Shown: one piece after another, positions 7,788 through 18,308 of the stretch
Layout: every line of letters starts with the position of its first letter
Position numbering within the stretch: the first letter of the stretch is position 1
From: an uncultured Actinomycetes bacterium
GTDB taxonomy: Bacteria > Actinomycetota > Acidimicrobiia > Acidimicrobiales > SZUA-35
Reading direction: 5' to 3'
DNA length: 57,439 nucleotides
NCBI GenBank assembly: GCA_902826025.1
Contig: CADEDH010000006.1
Coordinates: 19,127 to 76,565 of the forward strand
Translations under genes and position numbers: made by a program
The notes under the pieces: generated by a model
What the model was told of the DNA's origin: nothing
The model's input: only the letters and a program-made list of their open reading frames with translations
The model's database searches: none

Positions 7788-8441
7788 ATGGCAACCGTGA
7801 ATCGTTCCTACGCGAGCTCGCTTCGGGCGGAGCAGGCCCAGCTGACCCGTCGTCGGATCCTCGACGCAGCCGAGGAACTGTTCCTGGTCTCGGGCTACTC
7901 CGTCACCACGATCGAGGCGATCGCTCGCACCGCCCAGGTGAGCGTGCAGACCGTCTACAACGCCGTTGGCAACAAGCGAGCCACTCTGAGTGCCGTGTAC
8001 GACCGCACCCTTGCCGGCGACGACGAACCCCTGCCCATAGCCGAGCGGCCCCACTTCAAGGCCATGCTGGCCGCTCGCAGCGCACGCGGTTGCCTCGCCC
8101 GATACGCAGCGCTCGGCCGGGAGCTCTCCGAACGCGCCCTACCCCTCCTCGCCGTCATCGTCGGCGAGGCCGCCAACCCCGACGTCCGCGCCCTGGCCGA
8201 CACCATCGAGACGCAGCGAGCCGCCGGTACCACATCGGTCGCTCGCCACATCGCCGCCAAGTTCGGACTGCCCGACGACCTCACCGTCGAGGCGGCCGCC
8301 GACATCCTCTGGACGCTGACCGCGCCCGACATCACCGTTCGCCTCGTCGGCCAACGCCACTGGAGCTGGGACGACTACGAGCAGTGGCTCGCCGAAGCCA
8401 TGACCCACAGCCTCACCAGACGACGAGCCCGCCGGCCCTGA
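7788..8441 (+). CDS. TetR/AcrR family transcriptional regulator
   Basis: 217 residues from ATG 7788 (GGGAGG upstream). Residues about 20-65 are a TetR helix-turn-helix: TRRRILDAAEELFLVSGYSV, TTIEAIARTAQVSVQTVYNAVGNK. The C-terminal two thirds are helical, as in ligand-binding domains of the family. It is divergent from the SnoaL-like gene and probably represses it and itself. The ligand is unknown. Confidence 0.9.
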   Translation: MATVNRSYASSLRAEQAQLTRRRILDAAEELFLVSGYSVTTIEAIARTAQVSVQTVYNAVGNKRATLSAVYDRTLAGDDEPLPIAERPHFKAMLAARSARGCLARYAALGRELSERALPLLAVIVGEAANPDVRALADTIETQRAAGTTSVARHIAAKFGLPDDLTVEAAADILWTLTAPDITVRLVGQRHWSWDDYEQWLAEAMTHSLTRRRARRP

Positions 8442-8456
8442 CAGCCTCTGTTACTC

Positions 8457-9265
8457 CTAGGAAGCCAGGAACTGGCGGCACAGGGCGCTGAGTCCGTCGG
8501 CGTCGTCGACGTACATGGACCACAGGATCTCCTGGATGTTCCAGCCTTCGGCCTTGGCCCGGTTGCGCTTGCGGTTGTCGCGCTCGCGTTCGGTCCGCCC
8601 GAAATGGAAGGCCAGCCCGTCCAGCTCCCAGGCCTTTTTGCGAAGCGGCCAGGCCAGGTCGGTCTGCATGATGAACGACCCGTCGGCGGCGTAGATCCGG
8701 TGCTCGGGCACCGGCTCGGGCAGGTCGTTGTCGACCAGGAGGTTCGCCACCAGCCGGCTGAAGTCCGACAGCGGCACCGTCTGGTCTCCCAGACGCATCT
8801 CCAGCAAGGTGCGCAGCTTGCCGCACCCGTCCCGCCCCTTGCGGGAGTGACAGCGCCGCAGTCGAGCAGCGTGCGATTGATCCCCGTCACCGGAATGCCC
8901 CGGATGACGGTTTCGTCCCGCAGCTCCCACTGTGTGGTCAGGTGAACGCGGGTCTTGGGAACGACGCTGTGGCAGCGGCGATCGACGACTACCTCGGGGG
9001 TTGGGTGCTGGTACATGCCGAGCCCCCAGAGAGCTGCTGCCGATCGATGTGAGGCGACCCCGCCCGATGCAAGGCAGGCGCCAAGTAGACGCGATTCCCA
9101 CGATTCGGCGACGGCGGCGTGGCGGTAGACGCCCCTGCGCTCACGAACCCAGGAACCGGCCACCATGCGACGATGGATCTGGCTGGCGCTCATGCCAGCC
9201 GCAATCGCCTGGGAACGGGTGATCAGCCCGTACTGCCGCCGGAAGTGATGGTCGACGGTGTTCAT
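8457..9265 (-). pseudogene. Frameshifted DUF559 / AbiEi-like domain protein
   Basis: Two frames carry one protein. From ATG 9265 to about 8857 the frame encodes an AbiEi-type winged helix (QYGLITRSQAIAAGMSASQI, GSWVRERRGVYRH) and a middle domain up to LLDCGAVTPA. From about 8860 to the TAG at 8457 the other frame continues with GRDGCGKLRTLLEMRLGD and a PD-(D/E)XK-like DUF559 end (MQTDLAWPLRKKAWELDG, then FHFGRTERERDNRKRN). Relatives I know have roughly 30-40 more residues between these parts, so a deletion as well as a shift looks likely. The full-length product is not made, unless this is a sequencing error. Intact homologues are common, uncharacterised actinobacterial proteins. Confidence 0.75.
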
Positions 9266-9279
9266 GTACTTTCCCCTTC

Positions 9280-9320
9280 TTGCACGTGTAAGTCGCGCTC
9301 AGCGCGACTTACACGTGCAA
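9280..9320. terminator. Long hairpin after the FtsX-like gene (CTCAR-loop family)
   Basis: Perfect 18-bp arms TTGCACGTGTAAGTCGCG around the loop CTCAG. In the orientation of the ABC permease gene, which ends at 9345, it is preceded by CCGAAA, as are the hairpins at 5800 and 32171, but the outer arm sequence is unrelated. A near-palindromic CTTTCCCCTTC / GAAGGGGGAAG flanks it. Confidence 0.6.
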
Positions 9321-9344
9321 TTTCGGATGGTGAAGGGGGAAGAG

Positions 9345-12089
9345 CTAGGTGCCGGGGGTGGTGATGGCGTTGAGCACGTTGAGGTTGGCGGCCCGGCGGG
9401 CGGGGAACACGGCGGCCAGCACGCCGGCCAGCGCCGCGAACAGGATGGCGAACACCAGCGATTCCCACGGGATCGACACCGAGTCGATGATGCCCTCGGG
9501 GATGGCGACCACGGCCGCCGCTGCGAACAGCACGCCGAGCACGATGCCCAGCACCGCCCCGAACAGGCACACGATCACCGACTCCCAGCGGATCGTGGCC
9601 CGGGTCTGCTCCCGGGTCATACCGACCGCCCGCAGCAGCCCGATCTCCCGCGTGCGCTCGATGACCGACAACACGATGGTGTTGATCACCCCCAGGAACG
9701 CCACGAACAGGGCGAACGCCAGCAACAGGTTGATCAGCGTGATCAACGAGTCGATCTGGTCCTCCTGGGAGTCGAGGAACTCGCCGGTGTTCTGCACCGA
9801 GATCGACCCGAACCCGTCGGCCAACGACTGGACCTCGGTCTGCACTGCGGCCCGGTCGGCCCCCTCGGCCACCGTGGCCCCCACGAAGAAGTCGTCGGCG
9901 GCGGGGATGTGTCGCTCGTAGGTGGAGAGGTCCACCAGTAGGGGGCTGTTGAGCACCGAGTTGTCGTCGAAGATGCCCGAGACCGTCAGCTCCTCGGTCT
10001 GCCCGTCAGGGAACTCGACCGGTAGGGTGTCGCCCACCGCCAGCCCCCGGCTCTCGGCCTCGTCGGTGAACACCAGCACCCCGTTGTCGGTCAGCCCATC
10101 GATCGAGCCCTCCGTCACCCCGAACGTGAGCAGCTGCTCACCGGTGTCGGCGTTGAAGGCCGAGAGCGATGTCACGTCGCCGTCGGCGAGCCGCACCTCG
10201 TTGGCCCGGAACCGGCTGATCACGCCGATGCCATCGACCTGCTCCATCTGGTTGGCCAGCTGCCCGGAGAACGGCGACCCGTTCTCGTCGTAGATGAACA
10301 GGTCGGCCTTGATGGCCCGCTCCAGGGTGTCGGCGAAGGTGGCTTTCAGTGACTGACCGACCACCCCCACGGTGGCCACCAGGGCGATGCCGATGGTGAG
10401 GGCAGTGGCCGTGGCCGCCGTGCGTTGGGGCGACCGGGCCGCGTTCTGGCGGGCCAGCCGACCCTCCAGCCCTGCGCCCGACCCGCCGATGCCCACCGTG
10501 CGCCCACCTCGGGCCAGGCTGGCCAGGATCGACGCCCCGGTGAGCACGGCCACCACCGACACCAGCATCTTGATGACGAACACGATGCCGGAGAACGGGC
10601 CGCCGGGTAGGCCCTTGCCCACGGTGAAGGTGAGCACTGGCAACAGCAGGCCCATGCCCAGCAGGGCCACCCCCAGCACCGGGGCCCGCCCCATCAGGTC
10701 GACCGCCGGGCCGGCGAACAGCACGCTCAACATCGCCACCCCCACGAAGGTGAAGATGGCGCCGAAGGCCAAGGGCACCAGCACCGACGAGGCGCTGCCT
10801 CCGCCGAACAGACCCAGACCCATGAGCACCAACCCGATGGCCAGCACCACCGAGCCGATCACGATGCGCCGGGTGCGCGTCGACCGCGACGGCGCCTCGT
10901 TGCGCATGGCGGCGATGGGCGACACCCGCCCGGCCAGGAACGCTGGCAGCAGGGCCGAGACGATCGTGGCCACCAGTCCCACCAGCAGCGACACGATGAT
11001 CGTGCGGGGCGCCACCACGGTTCCCGTCTCCGGGAACCCGCCGGTGGCCTGGAACGCCGACTTGATGCCGAACGCCACCACCAGCCCGAAGGCGATCCCC
11101 ACGGCCGAGCCGACCACGCCCACGATCACGGCCTCCACCAGGATGCCGCGCCGCACCTGGGCCCGGGTCGCTCCGATGGCCCGCAGCATCCCGATCTGCT
11201 GCAGCCGCTGGTTCACCAGGATGGCGAACGTGTTGTAGATGATGAACAGGCTGACGAACAGGGCGATGCCGGCGAAGGTCAGCATGGCGTTGCGGAAGAT
11301 GCCGATCACCTGCTCGAAGCCGGCGCTGAACTCGTCGACCACCTGGGCCTGGTTGAGCACCTCGGCCTCGGGGGGCAGCACCGTCTGCACGGCGGTGATC
11401 ATGTCGTCCGTGCTCACCCCGGAGGCCCGGGTGAGGGCGATCTGGTCGACCTGGCCCTCCTTGCCGAAGAGCTCCTGGGCCGAGGCGAAGTCGAACAGCA
11501 CGTAGTAGGCGCCGGCGGCAACGCTGGGCTCCACGATCGAGGAGACGGTGAAGGTCCGCTCGCCGCCGGGCGTGCTCATCCGCACCTGGTCGCCCACCGA
11601 CACACCGGCGGCCTCGGCGTAGCCCGAGTCGATCGCCGTCTGGTCGATGCCGACCGGTGGGGTTCCCTCGGCCGAGGTGATGAACGAGCCCGTGTCGCCG
11701 TTCCAGGAGAACGAGATGACGGGTCCGCCCTGGGGCTGCACCCGGGAGCCATCGTCGCGCAGGATCACGAACGGCCGGAAGTTCTGTTCCGAGTCGACTC
11801 CCACGGCGGGGTCGGCCACGCCCACCTCGGGCAGGGCGGCCACCGTGTCGACCAGGCTCTGGGGCAGGCTCACCGGGTCTTGGCCGAACTCGGGCTCGGT
11901 CGCCTGGATCTGGGCGTCGGTCCCGGCGGTGGCGTCGGCGATGAGGTTGGTGAACGTGCCGCTCAGCGAGTCGCTGAGGATGAAGGCACCCGAAACGAAC
12001 CCGACGCCGGCCACGATGGCGACCGTCATCAGCACGAGCCGCCCGAGGCTGGCCCGGATGCCCCGCAGGGCGAGCTTGATCATGGTCAC
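9345..12089 (-). CDS. FtsX-like ABC transporter permease (MacB/LolCE type)
   Basis: 914 residues from GTG 12089 (ATG 12083 is equally possible). After an N-terminal membrane helix (VLMTVAIVAGVGFVSGAF) comes an extracellular domain to about residue 270, then the first FtsX core (AMLTFAGIALFVSLFIIYNTFAILVNQR... LRAIGATRAQVRRG), central helices to about 530, a second external domain, and a second FtsX core near 790-905 (LLRAVGMTREQTRATI). This duplicated layout is usual in actinobacteria, where one polypeptide does the work of a permease pair. With the ATPase upstream it should power mechanotransmission or export of a peptide, lipid or drug. Substrate unknown. The gene is four bases from the ATPase gene. 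Confidence 0.93.
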   Translation of the reverse strand: MTMIKLALRGIRASLGRLVLMTVAIVAGVGFVSGAFILSDSLSGTFTNLIADATAGTDAQIQATEPEFGQDPVSLPQSLVDTVAALPEVGVADPAVGVDSEQNFRPFVILRDDGSRVQPQGGPVISFSWNGDTGSFITSAEGTPPVGIDQTAIDSGYAEAAGVSVGDQVRMSTPGGERTFTVSSIVEPSVAAGAYYVLFDFASAQELFGKEGQVDQIALTRASGVSTDDMITAVQTVLPPEAEVLNQAQVVDEFSAGFEQVIGIFRNAMLTFAGIALFVSLFIIYNTFAILVNQRLQQIGMLRAIGATRAQVRRGILVEAVIVGVVGSAVGIAFGLVVAFGIKSAFQATGGFPETGTVVAPRTIIVSLLVGLVATIVSALLPAFLAGRVSPIAAMRNEAPSRSTRTRRIVIGSVVLAIGLVLMGLGLFGGGSASSVLVPLAFGAIFTFVGVAMLSVLFAGPAVDLMGRAPVLGVALLGMGLLLPVLTFTVGKGLPGGPFSGIVFVIKMLVSVVAVLTGASILASLARGGRTVGIGGSGAGLEGRLARQNAARSPQRTAATATALTIGIALVATVGVVGQSLKATFADTLERAIKADLFIYDENGSPFSGQLANQMEQVDGIGVISRFRANEVRLADGDVTSLSAFNADTGEQLLTFGVTEGSIDGLTDNGVLVFTDEAESRGLAVGDTLPVEFPDGQTEELTVSGIFDDNSVLNSPLLVDLSTYERHIPAADDFFVGATVAEGADRAAVQTEVQSLADGFGSISVQNTGEFLDSQEDQIDSLITLINLLLAFALFVAFLGVINTIVLSVIERTREIGLLRAVGMTREQTRATIRWESVIVCLFGAVLGIVLGVLFAAAAVVAIPEGIIDSVSIPWESLVFAILFAALAGVLAAVFPARRAANLNVLNAITTPGT

Positions 12090-12092
12090 GGC

Positions 12093-12878
12093 TCAGCCTC
12101 CGAGCGAGCGGATGCGGTCGTAGACCTGGTCGGCCGTGGGCTTGGCCATCTCGTCGACGATGTGGCCGTCGGACAGGAACAGCACCCGGTCGGCGTAGGA
12201 GGCGGAGCGGGGGTCGTGGGTGACCATCACGATCGTCTGACCCAGCTCGTCCACCGCGGTGCGCATGAAGTCGAGGATCTCGGCCGAGGTGTGGGAGTCG
12301 AGGTTGCCGGTCGGCTCGTCGCCGAAGATGATGGCAGGCCGGCTGGCCAGGGCCCGGGCCACCGCCACCCGCTGCTGCTGACCGCCCGACAGCTCGTTTG
12401 GTCGGTGGTCGAGCCGATCGCCCAGCCCGGTGGCCGACACCACCTGGTCGAACCAGGCCTTGTCGGGCTTGGCCCCGGCCAGGTCGAGTGGGAGCCGGAT
12501 GTTCTCCCGGGCGTTGAGTGTGGGGATCAGGTTGAACGACTGGAAGATGAAGCCCACCTTCTCCCGTCGCAGTTCGGTGAGGGCCTTGTCGTTCAGGGTC
12601 GACAGGGCCACGCCGCCGATGAACGTAGCGCCGCTGGTGAGCCGGTCGAGCCCGGCCATGCACTGCATCAGCGTGGACTTGCCCGACCCCGACGGTCCCA
12701 TGATGGCGGTGAAGGCGCCTCGTTCGAACGACACGCTCACGTTGTTCAGGGCGTGCACCTCGGTGTCGCCCCGCCCGTAGATCTTCACCGCGTTGACCGC
12801 CTGGGCGGCGGCCGTGTCGGACAGCGCGTCGGGTGGAGGCGGCGGCAAGGGCGACGCGCTCGTTTCGGTCTCGGTCAT
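12093..12878 (-). CDS. ABC transporter ATP-binding protein (MacB/LolD type)
   Basis: 261 residues from ATG 12878. Walker A GPSGSGKST near 61-69, Q-loop in FIFQSFNL, signature LSGGQQQR, Walker B IIFGDEPTGNLDS, and the switch His in VTHDP are all intact. The N-terminal 25 residues are a Pro-rich extension. PTGNLDS after Walker B is characteristic of the LolD/MacB/FtsE group that pairs with FtsX-like permeases. It forms an operon with the 914-residue permease downstream. Confidence 0.95.
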   Translation of the reverse strand: MTETETSASPLPPPPPDALSDTAAAQAVNAVKIYGRGDTEVHALNNVSVSFERGAFTAIMGPSGSGKSTLMQCMAGLDRLTSGATFIGGVALSTLNDKALTELRREKVGFIFQSFNLIPTLNARENIRLPLDLAGAKPDKAWFDQVVSATGLGDRLDHRPNELSGGQQQRVAVARALASRPAIIFGDEPTGNLDSHTSAEILDFMRTAVDELGQTIVMVTHDPRSASYADRVLFLSDGHIVDEMAKPTADQVYDRIRSLGG

Positions 12879-13013
12879 CTGGGCATTCCCTCTCTGCCTC
12901 GCCGTTACGGAGGTCCTGGCGGTCTGTGGTCTCCCGGACGGGCTCCCGTGCTTTACCCGGTTCTAGTTGTCCGGATGCGTCATCGTTCTTTCACGCTCCA
13001 CCCAAAGCGTGCC

Positions 13014-14684
<1,671 letters not shown>

Positions 14685-14862
14685 GGGCTCGACGGTAGCG
14701 GGGCGTCTTGCCGACAGGACCGGGCGCCGTGACTTCGCTCCGCAAGCGGCGATCGGGCCCCCGCGGCCAGGGGGAGAGGAGATGATCCACCCCCCCCGGC
14801 GCACCCGACCAGGTGCCCGGCCGGCGCGGTTGGTGCGGCCGGGCCCTGCGGTCGATCAGGGA

Positions 14863-16116
14863 TCAGGCGGGCGAGTGCGGTACCCCCGGGCCGGGTTCGA
14901 TCCGCACCGGCCCCCGGGACGACGGGGCGACGTCGAAATCGAAGATGGCGGTGGGGATGTACACCGTCGAGCAGGAGTTGGGAATGTCGACCACACCCGA
15001 CAGGCGGCCTTCGATCGGTGCCGCCCCCAGGATCATGTAGGCCTGGATATCGCTGTAGCCGAACGTCTGCAGGTAGTCGATGGCGTGCAGACAGGCTCGC
15101 TGGTACGAGAGGTGGGAGTCGAGGTACCGCTGTGTTCCGTCGAGGGTCACGGAGGTGCCGGAGAAGGCCAGCCACTGGCTGTACTGCGGGTCGGTGTTGC
15201 CCGGCATGAAGATGGCGTTCTCCGAGACCCCATAGGTGGCCATCCCCCCTTTGATCAGATCGACGTGGAGATCTATGAACCCGCCCATCTCGATCGCGCC
15301 GCAGAAGGTGATCTCGCCGTCGCCCTGGGAGAAATGCAGGTCACCCATCGAGAGGTTCGCACCCGGCACGAACACGGGGTAGAAGACCCGGGTTCCCTTG
15401 GTGAAGTTCTTGATGTCCTGATTGCCGCCGTTCTCCCGGGGTGGTGCGGTGCGGGCCGCCTCGCCGGCCGCCTTGGTGAACGCGTCCCCACGCAACGTGC
15501 CCAGGATGGCGTCGTTCGGATTGGGCGGCAGTGCCAGGGGCGGCACCCGGTCCGGGTCGGTGGCGATGAGGGCCGCCTCCCTCGTGTTCCACCTGGTCAG
15601 TAGGTCGTGCGACGGCGCGGTGCCCATGAGGCCGGGGTGGACGATGCCCGTGAACGACACGTGGGGGATGTGGCGTGAGGTGGCCTGCTGGCCCCGGAAG
15701 TCCCAGATCACCTTGTAGGCGTCGGGGAACTGTTCGGTGAGGAAGCCGCCGCCGTTGCGGGTGGCGAACACGCCGGTGTAGCCCCACCCCTGGCCGGCGA
15801 GGGGGCCCGAGTCTTCCTGCGGGATCGGGCCGACGTCGACGATGTCGACGATGAGCAGGTCACCCGGCTCGGCTCCCTCCACCCCGATGGGACCCGACAG
15901 CACATGGACGGTGCTGAGCGGTGCGTTGAGGATGTCGTCGGCGGAGTCGTCGTTGACGATCGCACCGTCGAACCACTCGCGGCAGTCGACCCGGAAGACG
16001 TCGCCCGGTTTCACCATCACGTTGGCGGGGATGTCGGGGTGCCATCGGTTGTGGCCGACGTGGCGCTGCTCGGTGAACTTCTTCGTCGAGTCGAGGGGGA
16101 AGACGACGTTCGGCAT
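14863..16116 (-). CDS. fmdA: Formamidase / acetamidase family protein
   Basis: 417 residues from ATG 16116 behind GGAGAG. The protein opens with the formamidase pattern GHNRWHPDIPANVMVKPGD and has VHVLSGPIGVEGAEPGDLLIVDI, HVSFTGIVHPGLMGTAP and NLSMGDLHFSQGDGEITFCG, all standard for the FmdA/AmdA fold. It hydrolyses formamide (or acetamide) to ammonia and the acid, in the cytoplasm. It is the last gene of a three-gene unit after an AmiS/UreI-type channel and an FmdB-like protein, so the unit is for short-chain amide or urea use as nitrogen source. Confidence 0.93.
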   Translation of the reverse strand: MPNVVFPLDSTKKFTEQRHVGHNRWHPDIPANVMVKPGDVFRVDCREWFDGAIVNDDSADDILNAPLSTVHVLSGPIGVEGAEPGDLLIVDIVDVGPIPQEDSGPLAGQGWGYTGVFATRNGGGFLTEQFPDAYKVIWDFRGQQATSRHIPHVSFTGIVHPGLMGTAPSHDLLTRWNTREAALIATDPDRVPPLALPPNPNDAILGTLRGDAFTKAAGEAARTAPPRENGGNQDIKNFTKGTRVFYPVFVPGANLSMGDLHFSQGDGEITFCGAIEMGGFIDLHVDLIKGGMATYGVSENAIFMPGNTDPQYSQWLAFSGTSVTLDGTQRYLDSHLSYQRACLHAIDYLQTFGYSDIQAYMILGAAPIEGRLSGVVDIPNSCSTVYIPTAIFDFDVAPSSRGPVRIEPGPGVPHSPA

Positions 16117-16159
16117 CGGTCTCTCCTTGGGGTGGTTGGCAGGGTTCTGGGGTTCGGTG

Positions 16160-16804
16160 TCAGGCGCCGGCGGGCGCCGGCCGTGGCCCAGGCTCGGCGG
16201 TCGCCGGGTTCTGGTGAAGGTTGGGGAACACGAAGTACAGGCCGCCGAACACCACCACCGACCCGACGGCCAGCGCCCAGGCGATCAGGTTCTCGCGGGC
16301 GGCGAACTCGTCTGTGAGCAACAAGAAGGCGGGAACGGCTCCCGTCACCCAGCCCTCGATCGCGGCCACAGCGCCCGTGTAGCGCCCCAGGCCCGAACGG
16401 CCGCGCCCGAGGAGCAGGAAGAACAGCCCCCAGAGGAAGGCCCACATGAGCCAGATGACGCCGAAGGCGTTGTCGTCGAAGCGGGTGAAGCTGATCCAGG
16501 AGAACACCACGGCGCAAACAGCGACGAACCCGGAGAAGAAGCCCAGGCCGGAGCCGTCGAGGCCGAAGAACAGGTTGAAGGCGACGTAGAGATACGTGAA
16601 GCCGAACAGGTACAGCCCGGAGGCTCCGAGAATCTGGTCGGCGTCGCCGTCCGCGGTGAAGATCAGGTAGGTGGGAGTGACCACCTGGAGGATCCCGACG
16701 AACACGTTCATCGGGGCGGCGGAACGGGAATCGATCCAGCCGAGCAGCATGACGCCGTTGACGAACAGGACGGCGCCCACGTAGAGCAGGCCGACTGAGC
16801 CCAT
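16160..16804 (-). CDS. AmiS/UreI family amide/urea channel
   Basis: 214 residues from ATG 16804, chosen because a good GGAGG lies upstream and the hydrophobic protein begins directly. Six to seven membrane helices are visible, starting VGLLYVGAVLFVNGVMLLGWID, with TYLIFTADGD and WLMWAFLWGLFFLLLGRGR, as in AmiS of amidase operons and the proton-gated urea channel UreI. It should let formamide, acetamide or urea in across the membrane. It lies 43 bases upstream of the formamidase gene. Confidence 0.9.
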   Translation of the reverse strand: MGSVGLLYVGAVLFVNGVMLLGWIDSRSAAPMNVFVGILQVVTPTYLIFTADGDADQILGASGLYLFGFTYLYVAFNLFFGLDGSGLGFFSGFVAVCAVVFSWISFTRFDDNAFGVIWLMWAFLWGLFFLLLGRGRSGLGRYTGAVAAIEGWVTGAVPAFLLLTDEFAARENLIAWALAVGSVVVFGGLYFVFPNLHQNPATAEPGPRPAPAGA

Positions 16805-16928
16805 GGATGAGACCTCCAGGTGGGAGCGGGCGGTGACGGGTTGGGTGATGGCACCGGCCTGAAGACCGGGCGCGCCTGCCCCGGCTGATGCCGGTGGCAG
16901 ATTCGATGACGGCTGCCGCCGTCGTGGT

Positions 16929-17219
16929 TCAGGGCCGGGGTAGGCGCTGGTGGGCGGGGTTGTACCGAGCCGTGGGCTGTCGCCCACGCCGTGGGCGCGG
17001 CGGCAGGGACGTCACGACCTCGGGCTCGTGGCGAGACCGTTCGGTCCGTTCGAGGAGGCCCGCGACGTTGCGGGGTACACGCGAGGTGAGCGGCGGCGAG
17101 AACACTCGCTGGGCCTCTCCAGCACAGGAGGGGCAGGGGATCGTGGCGGTGGCGGCGCCCATCGGCAACTCCACCTCCATCCGGCCATCGTCGGGGCAGC
17201 GGTAGTCGTAGCGTGCCAA
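16929..17219 (-). CDS. FmdB-like small zinc-ribbon protein with a degenerate first Cys pair
   Basis: 96 residues from TTG 17219, thirteen bases behind a GGGGGG run; this start gives the family N-terminus ARYDYRCPDDG, while an upstream ATG at 17267 would add 16 atypical residues. FmdB proteins are putative regulators of the formamidase operon and normally have two CxxC pairs. Here the first pair reads CPDD, losing its second Cys; the second, CPSC, is intact, and the conserved end (SRHEPEVV...LPPRP...NPAHQRLPRP) is present. Metal binding may be weakened. It heads the amiS-fmdA unit. Confidence 0.8.
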   Translation of the reverse strand: MARYDYRCPDDGRMEVELPMGAATATIPCPSCAGEAQRVFSPPLTSRVPRNVAGLLERTERSRHEPEVVTSLPPRPRRGRQPTARYNPAHQRLPRP

Positions 17220-17364
17220 CTCTCGTCCCCCCAGACGTCGGCGGCGATCGGTGGCCGAGTTCGCCACCTGAGAGCACCGTCTCAGATCAGGCCTCGCCTG
17301 TCAACGCCGATCTTTCGGTTTTCTGACACTCTTGCGCCGAGCCTGGATAAGGCAGACTGGGGAG

Positions 17365-18300
17365 GTGCCCGAGGGAGACACGATTCACCGGACAGCCGCC
17401 CGGCTGGCCGGTGCGCTCATGGGCCGTGCGCTGACCCGGTTCGACGCGCCCCGGGGGTTCGACCGCCCGGGCGCCCGGCGCCGTACAACCCCCACCGTCG
17501 GCCCCACTCCGGGCACGGTGATCGAGGCGGTGGAGGTCCGGGGCAAGTACCTCCTGATCCGCTTCGGCGACGGCTGGGTGCTCGAAACCCACATGAAGAT
17601 GACCGGCTCGTGGCATCTGTACCGCCCGGGTGAGCGGTGGCGCCGGCCGCCGTCGACGGTCCGGGTGGTGGTGGGCACCGACGAGTGGCTGGCGGTGTGC
17701 TTCGCCGCCCCCCATGCCGTGCTCCACCCGCCCTCCGCCCGGCCCCGGGTGGCGCCGTCCCCGGGGGCAGCCGGCCCCGCACCGGTGGTGCGGCCCGAGC
17801 CCGGCCCCACCCACCTGGGGCCCGACCTGTGCCGACCCGATCCCAGCCTCCCCGAGGCTGACGTGGCCGAGATACTGCACCGCCTCCGCACGCTGGTGCC
17901 CTCCGACACCCGGCTCGACACCGCCCTGCTCGACCAGCGCCTGTTCTGCGGGGTGGGCAACGTCTACAAAAGCGAGGTGCTGGCCGCCGCCGGTCTGAAC
18001 CCCGCCACCCCGCTGGCCGCCGTCGGCGACGACGAACGCCGCCAACTGGCCGCCATCGCCCACCGCCTGCTGCGGGCCAACCTGGGCCGCACCGACCGGG
18101 TGACCGTGCCCGGCGGTCTCGCCGTCTACGGCCGGGCCGGCCGCCCCTGCCGCCGCTGCGGTACCCCCGTCGAGCGGGCCCTCACCGGGCCCCACCACCG
18201 GAGCACCTACTGGTGCCCGGCCTGCCAGCCCCCGGCCTCCCCTGGCATGGGCCTGTCGGCCCAGGTCAAAGGTGCGGGCCCAGCGGCGCCGGGAAAGTAG
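17365..18300 (+). CDS. nei: Fpg/Nei family DNA glycosylase (endonuclease VIII-like)
   Basis: 311 residues from GTG 17365; this start puts Pro and Glu at positions 2-3 (PEGDTIH), which must be N-terminal because the Pro amine is the catalytic nucleophile. Further landmarks are the Lys in VRGKYLLIRF, the H2TH segment (DTALLDQRLFCGVGNVYKSEVLAAAGLNP split over two helices) and a C-terminal zinc finger CRRC...CPAC. PEGDTIH is typical of Nei rather than MutM. It removes oxidised pyrimidines in base-excision repair. A Pro-rich insert near 125-150 is unusual. The ribosome-binding site is very close to the GTG. Confidence 0.9.
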   Translation: MPEGDTIHRTAARLAGALMGRALTRFDAPRGFDRPGARRRTTPTVGPTPGTVIEAVEVRGKYLLIRFGDGWVLETHMKMTGSWHLYRPGERWRRPPSTVRVVVGTDEWLAVCFAAPHAVLHPPSARPRVAPSPGAAGPAPVVRPEPGPTHLGPDLCRPDPSLPEADVAEILHRLRTLVPSDTRLDTALLDQRLFCGVGNVYKSEVLAAAGLNPATPLAAVGDDERRQLAAIAHRLLRANLGRTDRVTVPGGLAVYGRAGRPCRRCGTPVERALTGPHHRSTYWCPACQPPASPGMGLSAQVKGAGPAAPGK

Positions 18301-18308
18301 GCTGGTCG

